Source: Streptococcus parasanguinis
Lineage (GTDB): Bacteria > Bacillota > Bacilli > Lactobacillales > Streptococcaceae
NCBI RefSeq assembly: GCF_001074805.1
Contig: NZ_JUPI01000125.1
Span: forward strand, 1-43,662
Direction of reading: 5' to 3'
Length of the DNA stretch: 43,662 nt
Position numbers and translations under genes: made by a program
Part shown: positions 8,685-17,873 of the stretch, in pieces
How positions within the stretch are numbered: the first letter of the stretch is position 1
Layout: each line of letters starts with the position of its first letter
The notes under the pieces: generated by a model
Told to the model about the DNA's origin: nothing
What the model saw: only the letters and a program-made list of their open reading frames with translations
The model's database searches: none

Positions 8685-8710
8685 CAAAAAAAGCCTGATT
8701 TCCCAGGCTT
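8685..8710 (-). terminator. Terminator at the end of the methionine-uptake operon
   Basis: Minus strand AAGCCTG, loop GGAAAT, CAGGCTTTTTTT, just after the stop codon of the S-component gene. Confidence 0.85.
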
Positions 8711-8716
8711 TATTCG

Positions 8717-9301
8717 TTACTTCTTCTCTTTTGTTAGAAATGGCTGTAGGAGATATGACAGTCCCCATCCTAATCCAGCACCTAGTAAGACCGTGAAGAC
8801 AAACCAAGTGATGGTCGTTAGATCTGGTGATACCATCACCCGATTGACATAATCTATTGATTTTCCACGATTCAGTAAAGACATGCGGTAACTTGCTGGA
8901 TAGAACCACATCATGAGAATAGGTCCTGTCGTCGCAAAGGCAAAAATGACAAAAGACAAGGCATTTCGTAAATTCGAGCGAAAACGATTACTTGAAGCAA
9001 GCATCTCTGCAAAACTCCCTGCTATCAAGGCTGGAATAAAGGCACCTGCACCGTGACGCGAAAAGAGGAAGAAGGATCCAATCATACAGCCCACTAGAAA
9101 GATGGCGCCAATTGCTTTGATTCTTTCCAAGTAATAGCGGTAGATAGGCCCGCCAATAAGGGCTGAAAAGGCGGGCGCATAAAACATATTTCCTTGGTGA
9201 TCCACCAGGTTTCCAACTAAGACCCCCAGTCCAATCGCAAGAAAATAGAGGAAGGCGAAGGCTACAACTTGTTTCATCTGATTACCATTTATTCTATTCA
9301 T
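8717..9301 (-). CDS. Putative ECF transporter S component, MptD/Trep_Strep-like
   Basis: 194 aa, strongly hydrophobic with about six transmembrane segments; features include GGPIYRYYLERIKAIGAI and a basic stretch (NRGKSIDYVNRV) near the C-terminus, which I associate with the Trep_Strep family of putative ECF S components. It lies 12 nt after metI and before the operon terminator, so it is transcribed with the methionine transporter. S components need an EcfA/EcfT module; none is adjacent, but one without an S component lies 4.4 kb away. The start at 9301 has only AGGA as ribosome site at long spacing; Met9 is an alternative. Confidence 0.6.
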   Translation of the reverse strand: MNRINGNQMKQVVAFAFLYFLAIGLGVLVGNLVDHQGNMFYAPAFSALIGGPIYRYYLERIKAIGAIFLVGCMIGSFFLFSRHGAGAFIPALIAGSFAEMLASSNRFRSNLRNALSFVIFAFATTGPILMMWFYPASYRMSLLNRGKSIDYVNRVMVSPDLTTITWFVFTVLLGAGLGWGLSYLLQPFLTKEKK

Positions 9302-9313
9302 AGGACACTGATC

Positions 9314-10006
9314 CTAACGATGGCTAATTTTCTTGGATAGGAAATCGCCCATAAATTGGACCAGAACGATCAGAATGAGAATCAACAAGGTCGCTACAAA
9401 GATGACATCATTGTTAAACATGTTTTTCCCGTAGTTGATGGCTAAGGTTCCTAGTCCTCCTGCACCAACGGCACCCGCCATGGCGGTTTCCCCGATCAAG
9501 GAAATGATGGTCACGGTTGTTACACGGATCAAATCTGGAAGCCCTTCACGAAGGTAGACACCGACAATATCCCAGAAAGTTGCCCCACTGGCTTGGGCCG
9601 CTTCAATCACGCCTCCATCCAATTCGGACAAGACCACTTGAACTTGGCGAGCAAAGAATGGAAAGACAGCTAGGGACAATGGAACAAGGGCTGCTGTAGG
9701 TCCGATGGTATTTTTCAAGAGCAAGTAGGTCAATGGATTAATAAAGGCCAACAAGATAATGAAGGGAATGGCGCGGAACAAAGAAGTAACCTTGTCCAAA
9801 ATTTGGAAAACGATTCTATTTTCGATGACGCCACCTGGACGGGTCAAGACTAATAAAAGCCCTGTCACCAAACCTAAAAATCCACCAATAATGAAGGAAA
9901 TAACGGTCATATAAAGGGTCAGGTAAATAGCGGTTCCCCAACCATACTGGCCAGACCACCCTAATTTATAGACATTTGGTAAATATGTTTGAATTAACTG
10001 GATCAT
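9314..10006 (-). CDS. metI: Methionine ABC transporter permease MetI
   Basis: 230 aa, five or so transmembrane segments. The cytoplasmic coupling motif [23 protein letters not shown] region (about 135-157, the EAA loop) is intact, as is the [16 protein letters not shown] segment typical of MetI. It forms the membrane channel of the MetNIQ importer for L- and D-methionine. Its start overlaps the end of metN by 4 nt (ATGA), so translation is coupled. Confidence 0.93.
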   Translation of the reverse strand: MIQLIQTYLPNVYKLGWSGQYGWGTAIYLTLYMTVISFIIGGFLGLVTGLLLVLTRPGGVIENRIVFQILDKVTSLFRAIPFIILLAFINPLTYLLLKNTIGPTAALVPLSLAVFPFFARQVQVVLSELDGGVIEAAQASGATFWDIVGVYLREGLPDLIRVTTVTIISLIGETAMAGAVGAGGLGTLAINYGKNMFNNDVIFVATLLILILIVLVQFMGDFLSKKISHR

Positions 10007-11070
10007 GCTTTTCTCCCATCTTTCACAATAGTCACGGAAACTCCTGCATTTTCTAACTCAGCTTTGGCCGTTTCCAGATTTTGAGTTTCACCTGATAAGA
10101 TGACCACCAACTCTCCGACAGGAGTGTGATCAAGGATCTCGATATTCCCAAATAAAATGTTGGCAGATACTTGGTACTGCTTGTAAATATCATTGATGAT
10201 CGCTGTATCTGTTACAGAACCTGCATACTTGAGATGCGCTAAAATCGAATCATCTGGCAAGTTCTTAACAATAGCTTGTTGGTTGATTTTCACCATGGCT
10301 TCATCGATTCCTGTTGCAACAGTGATAAAGTCTTGGGTCAAGCCATTTTTCGGATTGGAGAAGATATCTAAAACAGATCCTTCTTCGATCAGCTCGCCAT
10401 TTTGCATGACAGCTACTCGGTTCGCTATATCTTTGACAATTTGCATCTCATGGGTGATCAAGACAATAGTTAAGCCTAGTTTTTTGTTCAATTCTTGCAA
10501 TAAAGCTAGAATTTGTTTGGTCGTCTTTGGATCCAAGGCTGAAGTTGACTCATCTGAGATCAAAATCTTGGGATCGTTGGCAAGGGCACGCGCAATCGCA
10601 ACACGTTGCTTTTGACCACCAGACAATTGGGCTGGGTAATTTTCTGCACGGTCAGCTAGACCAACTAGTTCCAACAATTTCGCCACTTTCTCATTCTTTT
10701 GTTCTTTGTTTAATTTAGAATGCTTGAGGGCGAAAGCCACATTTTCTGCGACAGTCATTTGAGCCATCAAGTTGAAGTGTTGGAAGATCATCCCGATATC
10801 CCGACGTTTCTCTCTTAGGGCAGCTGGTTTCAAAGTTACTTCATTTTGGTAGATCACATCTCCATCCACAGTGATGGTTCCGGCGCTAGGCACTTGCAAG
10901 AGATTGATCACCCGAACCAAGGTCGATTTTCCGGCTCCGGAATAACCCACAATCCCATAGATATCGCCTTCATTGATCTGAATGGTCACATCTTTGACAG
11001 CTTGAATCTGTCGTTTCTTTTGCTGGAAGGTCACATCAATGTGGTCCAGCTGAATCATTGCTTTACTCAT
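10003..11070 (-). CDS. metN: Methionine ABC transporter ATP-binding protein MetN
   Basis: 355 aa. The ABC domain carries Walker [10 protein letters not shown] (about 42-50), Q-loop, signature [15 protein letters not shown], Walker B ILISDEST and H-loop LITHEM. Residues from about 275 to the end form the NIL domain, the regulatory methionine-binding domain that mediates transinhibition in MetN proteins. Energises uptake with MetI and MetQ. It overlaps the upstream M20 gene by 8 nt. Confidence 0.95.
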   Translation of the reverse strand: MSKAMIQLDHIDVTFQQKKRQIQAVKDVTIQINEGDIYGIVGYSGAGKSTLVRVINLLQVPSAGTITVDGDVIYQNEVTLKPAALREKRRDIGMIFQHFNLMAQMTVAENVAFALKHSKLNKEQKNEKVAKLLELVGLADRAENYPAQLSGGQKQRVAIARALANDPKILISDESTSALDPKTTKQILALLQELNKKLGLTIVLITHEMQIVKDIANRVAVMQNGELIEEGSVLDIFSNPKNGLTQDFITVATGIDEAMVKINQQAIVKNLPDDSILAHLKYAGSVTDTAIINDIYKQYQVSANILFGNIEILDHTPVGELVVILSGETQNLETAKAELENAGVSVTIVKDGRKA

Positions 11071-12436
11071 AACTTGCTATTAACTCCTTTATCAATTCAA
11101 TATGGGTGTAATAATCGGCGATTTTCACATTTTCGTCGCCCCCATGATCACGGCTATTGGCATTGCCAATTCCAAAGGCTGCCATCGGCACCTGCAAAGC
11201 CTCAAATACCGTATACATTGGTCCTGTTCCCGCTGTTGTTGGAAGAACTGAAACCCCTTCTTTATAGAATTCTTTGGCCAGCCGAATGACATTTAAAATC
11301 GATGGGGCACTCATATCACTTCGGTAGCTCATTTCACCGAGAGTGTAGACCAATTCGACCTGATCATAGCCATTTTTCTTCAATTGCTGCTTGATCTTTT
11401 CTAAGACATCTTTGGGATCTAGTCCTGGAACCAAGCGCACCTCCATCTTAGCACGCGCCTCTGCTGGAAGAATCGTTTTGACACCTTGACCTTGGTAACC
11501 AGAACCAAAACCTTCAATATTCAAAGCTGGTTCAAAATAGAAACGGCGCAAGAATTCTTTCCGGTCTTCCTTCAAGACGGGGAGAGTAAGACCATAGGTT
11601 TCTGCAACATCTTCTGGGCCTTTGTTGGCATATTGTTCAATCAAAGCCAGCTCGCGTTCATTGGGTTCTTGAATCTGATCGTAAATCCCATCCACCAAGA
11701 TTCGACCTTCTTTGTCACGTAGACTTGCAATGGCATTTAACAAATACCAGGAAGCAGAGTCTACGACACCACCATAGCTGGAATGGATATCCACTTCTGC
11801 ACTCTTCACCACCATATCAAAGGTGACGATCCCTTTGCTACCACCAGAAATTTCCAACTGACCCTGATGATTTCGGGTACCTTGTTCCCAAACTAGGAGG
11901 TCTGCCCCACGCAAGTGTTTCTTGTGTTTAGCTAAGTATTTATCCAAGTCAGTCGATGCAGACTCCTCTGCCCCTTCGATGATAAAGGTGATATTGACTG
12001 GCAAATCGCCACTTTCACGAATGTATTTTCGAAGAGCTGTGAGACGAGCTGTGATATGTCCCTTGTCATCATCAACCCCTCGACCGTACATGGTCCCGTA
12101 ATGAACCGATAAGGTAAAAGGATCTCCCGTCCAAGGTTGGTCTCCATCCGCTGGTACTGTATCATAGTGGTTATAAAAGATGATGGTTTTTGCCTCTGGA
12201 TTTGGGGAGAAAAATTTGGCAATCACAAAAGAGGCTGTGTAGCTATCATCAACTTCGACTTTGGCTCCTGCAGCTGTAAAAATTTCCCCCAAATAGTTGG
12301 CCACTTCCTTGAGACCTACTTGTTGAGCAAAGATGGATTTTTTTGAAATCAAGGTTCGCAACACTTCAAAATAATGTTGTGCGACCTCATCATTTTCAAA
12401 TTTACGAATTTGTTCCGCTTCTGTTGCAAAAGGCAT
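11063..12436 (-). CDS. M20 family metallopeptidase/dipeptidase
   Basis: 457 aa, ArgE/DapE/carnosinase-like M20 peptidase. The two-zinc site can be followed: [10 protein letters not shown] (His and its Asp partner), [10 protein letters not shown] (bridging Asp), EGAEESAS (catalytic Glu pair), and a late His in DHGGDEN. The lid domain lies between about residues 195 and 330. Its place between metQ and metN, conserved in related streptococci, suggests that it releases methionine or a sulfur amino acid from a dipeptide or N-acyl derivative after uptake; that is inference. AGGAGG precedes the start. Confidence 0.85.
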   Translation of the reverse strand: MPFATEAEQIRKFENDEVAQHYFEVLRTLISKKSIFAQQVGLKEVANYLGEIFTAAGAKVEVDDSYTASFVIAKFFSPNPEAKTIIFYNHYDTVPADGDQPWTGDPFTLSVHYGTMYGRGVDDDKGHITARLTALRKYIRESGDLPVNITFIIEGAEESASTDLDKYLAKHKKHLRGADLLVWEQGTRNHQGQLEISGGSKGIVTFDMVVKSAEVDIHSSYGGVVDSASWYLLNAIASLRDKEGRILVDGIYDQIQEPNERELALIEQYANKGPEDVAETYGLTLPVLKEDRKEFLRRFYFEPALNIEGFGSGYQGQGVKTILPAEARAKMEVRLVPGLDPKDVLEKIKQQLKKNGYDQVELVYTLGEMSYRSDMSAPSILNVIRLAKEFYKEGVSVLPTTAGTGPMYTVFEALQVPMAAFGIGNANSRDHGGDENVKIADYYTHIELIKELIASYE

Positions 12437-12459
12437 GCATTCCTCCTAATACACGATAA

Positions 12460-12485
12460 GAGGTAGAGAATTGCTTCTCCACCTC
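12460..12485 (-). promoter_or_regulatory. Intercistronic hairpin between metQ and the M20 gene
   Basis: Minus strand GAGGTGGAGAA, loop GCAA, TTCTCTACCTC: an 11-bp stem with one mismatch. Only TT follows, so it is a poor terminator; a 3' stability element for metQ or a partial attenuator are the likely roles. Confidence 0.6.
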
Positions 12486-12508
12486 CTTCATACACTTGAG
12501 ATCGAATC

Positions 12509-13372
12509 TTAAAAGACTGGTTGGTCCATTCCTTCTGAAGATTCTTCGATCACTTTCTTCACATTGTCTTTGTGATAGGCTTTGATGATTTCTTTGATCG
12601 CTTTTGCTTTATCAGATTTTTCCCAATCTTTCTTAGCAGCGATCAAATTGTACCATTGTTTTGAGTTGTTGTCTTTCTTTTCAACATAGATCGCTTTTTT
12701 GAAATCAACGCCTGCTTCACGAACGAAGGTATTGTTGATGACAGCAGCATCTACTGATGGAAGAGCAGATGGTGTTTGTGAAGCATCCAATTCAGAGATC
12801 TTCAAATCTTTTGAATTTTCTTTGATATTTGATACGTTTGCCAATTGTCCATCTTTGGTATCCAATTTAATCAAACCTGCTGATTGCAAGACATACAAGG
12901 CACGGCTTTCATTTGTTGGGTCATTTGGTACAGCGATTGTTCCACCTTTAGGAATTTCTTTGATAGAAGTGTATTTGTTTTTACCGTTTTCTGTACCAGA
13001 GTAAAGACGGATTGGAGCGATGTAAGTATCTGCTACTGCAACAAGGGCTTTGTCGTTTTTAGAATTCCAGTTATCCAAGAAGTTGTAGTGTTGGAATGCA
13101 TTGATATCTACGCTACCATCTTTTACAGCCACGTTTGGTTGTGAGTAATCTGTAAATTGAGTGAATTCCAATTTGATCCCTGTTTTAGCGTCATCCAAGT
13201 TCTTTTGAACTTGATCCCAACGAGCTTTTTCAGTGTCGCTCAAAGTCATGACACCCACTTTAACTGTTGTTTCACCATCTTTGCTAGATGATTTTGAAGA
13301 ACCACATGCTGCAAGAGCAAACGTTGCGATAGCTGCAAGAGCTGTTAAACCAAGAATTTTTTTCAATTTCAT
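12509..13372 (-). CDS. metQ: Methionine-binding lipoprotein MetQ
   Basis: 287 aa NlpA-family solute-binding lipoprotein. A signal peptide ends in the lipobox LAAC (Cys at about 22), followed by a Ser/Lys-rich linker. The mature part has family segments such as QFTDYSQPNVAV, DINAFQHYNFLD and the C-terminal NTF(V)REAG. It captures methionine outside the membrane for MetNI. AAAGGAG is well placed; the gene begins 24 nt after the GshT-like gene. The hairpin downstream may help keep its mRNA abundant relative to the permease genes. Confidence 0.95.
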   Translation of the reverse strand: MKLKKILGLTALAAIATFALAACGSSKSSSKDGETTVKVGVMTLSDTEKARWDQVQKNLDDAKTGIKLEFTQFTDYSQPNVAVKDGSVDINAFQHYNFLDNWNSKNDKALVAVADTYIAPIRLYSGTENGKNKYTSIKEIPKGGTIAVPNDPTNESRALYVLQSAGLIKLDTKDGQLANVSNIKENSKDLKISELDASQTPSALPSVDAAVINNTFVREAGVDFKKAIYVEKKDNNSKQWYNLIAAKKDWEKSDKAKAIKEIIKAYHKDNVKKVIEESSEGMDQPVF

Positions 13373-13396
13373 TTTAAAATCTCCTTTAAATATATA

Positions 13397-14224
13397 TTAT
13401 TCTTTAATATCTTTTGCTTCTGGTAGGTAAGAACCACCGAAGTATTTTTTAGACAATTTTTCAAGGGTTCCATTGTCATAGAGTTCCTTGATGCGTTTGT
13501 TGACAAATTTTTGAAGGTCTTTATCCTCTTTTGCAATAATTGGATAAACATAAGGTTGTTGGTCGCTTGGAAGCTCAATGACTTTCAAGTTGTCATAGCC
13601 TTGATCACGAATGATGGTATCTACAGAAATACGTTCGAAGATCTTGTAATCGGTACGACCATCCGCTAGATTGGCCATGATGGTTTGAATCGTTCCATCT
13701 GTGTATTGCAAGTCGGTTGGATTATCTGAATGTTTTTTATTGTAATCTTCTAATTGTTTAGCAGTAGATGTTCCTTGAACAACTTCTGTTTTCTTGCCAC
13801 CAATATCATCCAAAGATTTAATAGAAGAATCTTTTGGTACGACCAATACTAGTGGATTACGAGCATATGGATTTGGATAGAGGTATTTTTCTTCCCGCTC
13901 TTTTGAGTAGCTGATGTTGTTGGCACCGATTTGGAAACGGTCACTATCTAATCCAGCAAAGACTGAAGACCACTCTGTCTTGTTAAAGTTCACTTCGTAT
14001 TTGTCTGAACCTTTAAAGATTTCACGCAATACTTCGATCTCATAACCAGTTAGCTTGCCGTCTTTTTCTTCATAAGAGAAGGGTTTGGTTGTTCCAACCG
14101 TCCCAACTTCAATGGTTTTCTTCCCACTGGCTGATTTGCCAGATGAACATGCTACTAAAGCACTGGTTGCAAGGACTGCAACTAATCCTAAAGCAGAATA
14201 CTTAATCATTTTTTTTAGATTCAT
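13397..14224 (-). CDS. gshT: Extracellular amino acid/glutathione-binding lipoprotein, GshT-like
   Basis: 275 aa SBP_bac_3 lipoprotein. Signal peptide with lipobox LVAC (Cys at about 26). Domain hallmarks: [20 protein letters not shown] near the N-terminus, an arginine-containing [14 protein letters not shown] segment, and the hinge return LADGRTDY. The homologue at the same place beside metQ in pneumococcus and relatives is GshT, a glutathione-binding protein that works with the cystine importer TcyBC; the specificity here is inferred from that synteny. No dedicated permease or ATPase is adjacent, consistent with sharing one encoded elsewhere. Confidence 0.75.
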   Translation of the reverse strand: MNLKKMIKYSALGLVAVLATSALVACSSGKSASGKKTIEVGTVGTTKPFSYEEKDGKLTGYEIEVLREIFKGSDKYEVNFNKTEWSSVFAGLDSDRFQIGANNISYSKEREEKYLYPNPYARNPLVLVVPKDSSIKSLDDIGGKKTEVVQGTSTAKQLEDYNKKHSDNPTDLQYTDGTIQTIMANLADGRTDYKIFERISVDTIIRDQGYDNLKVIELPSDQQPYVYPIIAKEDKDLQKFVNKRIKELYDNGTLEKLSKKYFGGSYLPEAKDIKE

Positions 14225-14279
14225 AGGATCTCCTTTTTGGTTTCAGGCACATAAAACGCCATTTTAAAAGTATTTTTTT

Positions 14280-14309
14280 ATTTTATCAAAAAAGCATTCA
14301 CTTGCCTAA
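14280..14309 (-). promoter_or_regulatory. Possible internal promoter before the gshT-like gene
   Basis: Minus strand TTAGGC (14304-14309), 18-nt spacer, TAAAAT (14280-14285), in the 120-nt gap after the amidohydrolase gene. The boxes resemble those of the operon's main promoter but are weak. Confidence 0.35.
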
Positions 14310-14344
14310 TATATATTTTTTATGGAGGTGATAGTTTTTCTTTA

Positions 14345-15490
14345 TCACACTTCTTTTTCTTTAAAATACCGCAATAAAGCTTGCGCATTTTCAACATAAT
14401 AGGGAACCGACACCTGAAAGGCTGCATCATCGATGGTCATGTGATCATGATGGAGGTCTGGCGCATCCGGATCTCCATTTGAACCGATAAAGGCAAAGAC
14501 TCCAGGAATTCGTTCTTGGTAAAAGGCGAAGTCTTCTCCAGCTGTAGATGGATTTGCTGGAAGCACCTCAGCCAAGTCTTGTGAAGCTTCCCAAACGACT
14601 TTGGTCAATTCCTCATCATTAAAGGTAACAGGCGGGGTCACTCCCCACTCAAAAGCCACATCCACTTCCAGGCTTTTTGCTATATGACGAATGATCGAAA
14701 TAAAATGTTCCTTCAACTCTCTTTGCACACTCGGATTAAAGGAGCGAATCGTTCCTTCAAAATAGCCTGATTTTGGGAGTACATTCCAGGTTGAACCCAC
14801 ATCTAGATGCGTAATCGATAAAACAGCTGTTTCAAAGGGAGAAATGGTCCGTGAAATTAATAATTGTATATTCTGAACCATGGTTGTGACGGCTGTTACC
14901 GTATCAACTCCTAAATCCGGTCTTGCAGCATGGCTACTAACCCCTGTTACAGTGACCTTAAATTTCTCTACCCCTGCCATCATAGCTCCGGCATTCAAAG
15001 CAAGTTGTCCTGCTTTTAGCTGAGGCATATTATGAAATCCAATAATTCCTTGAACATCCTCCAACAGTCCTGTTGCTAGAACGTCAGAAGCACCTTCTGA
15101 AATTTCTTCTGCTGGTTGAAAGATCAAGCGTATTGTTCCTTCCAGCTGGTCTTCTTTTTCCTTGAGAAGAGCTGCTGCTCCTAGAAGACTGGTTTGATGA
15201 AAATCGTGACCACAAGCATGCATGACACCTGGATGTTGACTTTGGTAGGGCAGATTTGTTTGTTCCAAAATTGGAAGGGCATCGATATCTGCACGTAGCG
15301 CCACCACTGGTTTACCAGATCCAATTTCTGCAATCAGACCAGTTTTTAATCCACTCTCTAAAATACGAATCCCCAACTCTTCCAAACGTTCCCTTAGAAA
15401 GGCGGTTGTCTGGTATTCTTGACCAGACAATTCAGGGTGTTGGTGGATATAGTGGCGAATCTCTGCTAACTCTTCATAAGAAAAAGACAC
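14345..15490 (-). CDS. M20D amidohydrolase (N-acyl amino acid hydrolase family)
   Basis: 381 aa, usual length for the family. Metal and catalytic motifs: MHACGHDFH (Cys and His ligands, about 99-107), FQPAEEISEGA (catalytic Glu pair, about 134-144), HNMPQL (His), and a C-terminal HHDHM. The family removes acyl groups from N-acyl amino acids, including N-acetyl-cysteine and related sulfur compounds. As first gene of a MET-box operon it may recover methionine or cysteine from acylated forms; this is inference. The start codon is GTG, with GGAG upstream. Confidence 0.87.
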   Translation of the reverse strand: MSFSYEELAEIRHYIHQHPELSGQEYQTTAFLRERLEELGIRILESGLKTGLIAEIGSGKPVVALRADIDALPILEQTNLPYQSQHPGVMHACGHDFHQTSLLGAAALLKEKEDQLEGTIRLIFQPAEEISEGASDVLATGLLEDVQGIIGFHNMPQLKAGQLALNAGAMMAGVEKFKVTVTGVSSHAARPDLGVDTVTAVTTMVQNIQLLISRTISPFETAVLSITHLDVGSTWNVLPKSGYFEGTIRSFNPSVQRELKEHFISIIRHIAKSLEVDVAFEWGVTPPVTFNDEELTKVVWEASQDLAEVLPANPSTAGEDFAFYQERIPGVFAFIGSNGDPDAPDLHHDHMTIDDAAFQVSVPYYVENAQALLRYFKEKEV

Positions 15491-15520
15491 AAGCCTTCAT
15501 CTCCTTTCAAACTTAAAATT

Positions 15521-15550
15521 ATTTTATCACTAATAGGTGTTTCCGTCTAA
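15521..15550 (-). promoter_or_regulatory. Main promoter of the methionine/sulfur-uptake operon
   Basis: Minus strand TTAGAC (15545-15550), 18-nt spacer, TAAAAT (15521-15526) preceded by TGA. The -35 is weak, as expected of an activated promoter. Confidence 0.6.
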
Positions 15551-15571
15551 TTCTTGTTTCTTGGGTTTTGA

Positions 15572-15588
15572 TATAGTTTCAAACTATA
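15572..15588. promoter_or_regulatory. MET-box (MtaR/MetR-type LysR regulator site)
   Basis: TATAGTTTCAAACTATA, a perfect 17-bp palindrome and an exact match to the MET-box known for streptococcal methionine genes. It contains T-N11-A, and its centre is about 66 bp upstream of the predicted transcript start, the usual activating position of LysR-type regulators. Confidence 0.9.
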
Positions 15589-15591
15589 GAT

Positions 15592-15624
15592 AAAAGCACT
15601 CCTAGATTCACGTTCTAGGAGTGC
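15592..15624 (-). terminator. Terminator after the lipoprotein gene
   Basis: An 11-bp perfect stem: GCACTCCTAGA (15596-15606) with TCTAGGAGTGC (15614-15624); on the minus strand TTTTA follows. It ends 4 bp from the MET-box. Confidence 0.8.
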
Positions 15625-15635
15625 CAACTTCCGCA

Positions 15636-16724
15636 TTAAGAAAGATTTCCCTCGAATTTTTCCATAAAGCTATCACTATTATAGGCTTTTTCCACTTCCC
15701 ATTTGCCATCTTTCTTAACAAAGGTCAACTGGTAGTCGTACCGATCCGGCGTCGTCAAGGGGCGATCCGCAAGAGAAGCCATCATTTCCTCTCTATAGGC
15801 TTTGTTTTGAGCCTGATTGGCCTCAATGATACTCGAATAATCTTTCCGATGTTCTTGATAGAAGGTCTGCATGTGGTTTAAAATCGTCTTTTCCATGCTG
15901 ACAGTCTCAGGATTTAGACTAATGACCACCTTGTCCGGGAGATATTGTTTAACCTTATAGGTTAATTTAGCGCGCTTTGCATTTTCCTTTTCATAAGCAT
16001 CGATAAACTGGGTCACTTCTTCTTCTGGGAATTGGTAATCATGCAATTGACGGGTAAAATCAGCCGCAAATTTCGCACGGAAATCACTGGCTTCCTTTTT
16101 CAAATCAGTTCCCAAAACAAAAGCATTATCCTTTTTGACCTTTCGTTGGCCACTAAAGGAAACTTGATTGATGTATTCATCAGCTAGAAGGGTGGAAGCT
16201 TCCACCTTGTCCTCATACTGAGAAGAATCCACCGCAAATTTTAGAGGCTTCGTTTTTTTATCAGAGCTATAGGTTTTTCGTTCATACTGCACTTCGTATT
16301 TTTTGCCTTTTTCGACTGGGAAGACAATATAGCCGGTTAATTTTTTATCCTGGGCCAACTGATCACTCTTGAGCAATTGGAAGGCTTCCGTTTGGTCATA
16401 AATTCCTGACTGCAATTTGACCTTGTTATTCTCCGCATCGTAGATGGTGATATCTGAATCTGACACGTTAATAGATTCTTTAGCAACATTCTTAAATTCT
16501 AATTGAAGGGCTAAATAAGTGCCGTCTTCTGAGTCATTGAGGACAGGCGGTTTGATGTATTGTCCTCCTTTTAGGCTCATCTCTACTTGACCGTCAGATG
16601 CTGAGCTTTTCGCTGCTTTTTCCGTCTTTGATTGTTGCGAATTTGTCTTTTGAGCAGTGGTGCCACAAGCTACTAGACTCAATGTCGCCACAGCAAATAG
16701 GGCCCATTTAAAAATCTTTTTCAT
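15636..16724 (-). CDS. Lipoprotein with DUF4352-like and DUF5105-like domains
   Basis: 362 aa. The signal peptide ends in the lipobox LVAC (Cys20), followed by a Ser/Gln/Lys linker. Residues about 45-150 look like an immunoglobulin-like DUF4352 domain (YLALQLEFKN, DITIYDAENN, GYIVFPVEKGKKYEVQY); about 180-360 look like DUF5105, ending with the NTF2-like motif KKDGKWEVEKAYN. Anchored to the outer face of the membrane; function unknown. It is monocistronic, with its own promoter and terminator. Confidence 0.8.
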   Translation of the reverse strand: MKKIFKWALFAVATLSLVACGTTAQKTNSQQSKTEKAAKSSASDGQVEMSLKGGQYIKPPVLNDSEDGTYLALQLEFKNVAKESINVSDSDITIYDAENNKVKLQSGIYDQTEAFQLLKSDQLAQDKKLTGYIVFPVEKGKKYEVQYERKTYSSDKKTKPLKFAVDSSQYEDKVEASTLLADEYINQVSFSGQRKVKKDNAFVLGTDLKKEASDFRAKFAADFTRQLHDYQFPEEEVTQFIDAYEKENAKRAKLTYKVKQYLPDKVVISLNPETVSMEKTILNHMQTFYQEHRKDYSSIIEANQAQNKAYREEMMASLADRPLTTPDRYDYQLTFVKKDGKWEVEKAYNSDSFMEKFEGNLS

Positions 16725-16752
16725 CCTTATCTCCTTAAAAAAGTTTTGTTCT

Positions 16753-16781
16753 ATTTTAACATCTTTTTCTATCTATGTATA
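16753..16781 (-). promoter_or_regulatory. Promoter of the lipoprotein gene
   Basis: Minus strand TATACA (16776-16781), 17-nt spacer, TAAAAT (16753-16758) with TGT before it. Confidence 0.5.
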
Positions 16782-16811
16782 CGCTATATAGTGATAACTC
16801 TTCCCTGTCAT

Positions 16812-16844
16812 AAAAAGGCTAAGACCTTCGTCTCAACCTTTTTA
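16812..16844 (-). terminator. Terminator after the EamA transporter gene
   Basis: Minus strand AAAAAGG..GAC, loop GAAG, GTC..CCTTTTT. Confidence 0.7.
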
Positions 16845-16867
16845 CTAAAATATGGTTGGTCTTGATT

Positions 16868-17779
16868 TTACAAGATGCCTTTTTCTTTTTGAATCATGAA
16901 ATCCTTGAGGGAAATCAAGAGAACTGCAAGGAGGATCATGGCCATCCCTATAAAATCAATGGCAAAGAAATGTTCATCCATAATGATAAAAGAAAAGAAA
17001 ACTGCTGAAATAGGTTCCATAGCTGCAAGAAGACTTCCTTTAACTGCACCGATCAGACTCGTTCCTTTCAAAAAGATCGTATAGGCAAATATGGTCCCAA
17101 TCACCACCAAGCCAACTAAGCCCATCAGATTGTCCATGCTATATTGGCCATGAAAGAGTCTTCTTCCTGTGAAGGGAATCATCACAAGTCCTGGAATCAG
17201 CATACCGATACCAATCACCAACATACTGCCCCATTTTTGAATTAATTGAATAGGCAGAATAATGTAGAGGGCATAGGCAAAGGCAGAAACCAGTCCCCAA
17301 GCTAGCCCTTTAGGAGTGATTGCCAATTGATTGAGTTGACCATGGGTTGCAATGAGAAAGGTCCCTGCGATCGCTAAAACCATCGAAAAGATTTCAGATA
17401 CTGTCGGAGCTACTCGGTCCTTAACACAAGAATAGGCCAAAACTCCAATGGGGCAGAGATATTGAAAAACAGTTGCCGTACCTGCATTAGTCGCATCAAT
17501 CGCTTCTAGATAAGTCAATTGGGTCATTAACAACCCTAAAAAAGCAAATAAGAGTAAGGGAAGGTAGGACGAGCGGTCTCTTAGAAAGGCCTTTACTTTT
17601 TCCTGGTCTGCTAGATAAGCAAGAAGCAGTAGTACAGCCCCTGAAAACACTAAACGAATCGTTGTCAAACCAATTGCTGTAAATCCATGAGCCAGCAGGT
17701 ACTGGCCACAGGCTCCTGACAAACCCCAAGCGATCCCAGCAATCAAGGTCATGAGTGTTCCTTTCATCGTCTTTGACAT
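16868..17779 (-). CDS. EamA/DMT-family transporter
   Basis: 303 aa with ten predicted transmembrane helices in two five-helix EamA repeats (about 1-140 and 150-295), the usual drug/metabolite exporter layout. Repeat 1 starts GIAWGLSGACGQYLL, and repeat 2 contains GLAWGLVSAFAYALYI. The C-terminus is short and basic. The substrate is not readable; family members export amino acids or other metabolites. GGGAGGGG precedes the start codon, and the gene follows the bdh terminator. Confidence 0.88.
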   Translation of the reverse strand: MSKTMKGTLMTLIAGIAWGLSGACGQYLLAHGFTAIGLTTIRLVFSGAVLLLLAYLADQEKVKAFLRDRSSYLPLLLFAFLGLLMTQLTYLEAIDATNAGTATVFQYLCPIGVLAYSCVKDRVAPTVSEIFSMVLAIAGTFLIATHGQLNQLAITPKGLAWGLVSAFAYALYIILPIQLIQKWGSMLVIGIGMLIPGLVMIPFTGRRLFHGQYSMDNLMGLVGLVVIGTIFAYTIFLKGTSLIGAVKGSLLAAMEPISAVFFSFIIMDEHFFAIDFIGMAMILLAVLLISLKDFMIQKEKGIL

Positions 17780-17817
17780 AGTCCCCTCCCAAATCTGTTC
17801 CTTACTTTTATTGTATC

Positions 17818-17846
17818 ATAAAAGGCCGAAACGAAACGTTTCAGCC
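17818..17846 (-). terminator. Terminator after the butanediol dehydrogenase gene
   Basis: GGC-c-GAAACG-aaa-CGTTTC-a-GCC (17824-17846), TTTTAT after it on the minus strand. Confidence 0.75.
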
Positions 17847-17873
17847 TCATATATTTCATATAAATTTATTCGC

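Noticed and set aside
8366..8909. Longer reading frames for the XRE regulator (to 8909) and for the membrane protein (to 8485)
   Set aside because: The extensions cross the promoter and operator, or the regulator gene itself, and have no ribosome site; the internal starts do.
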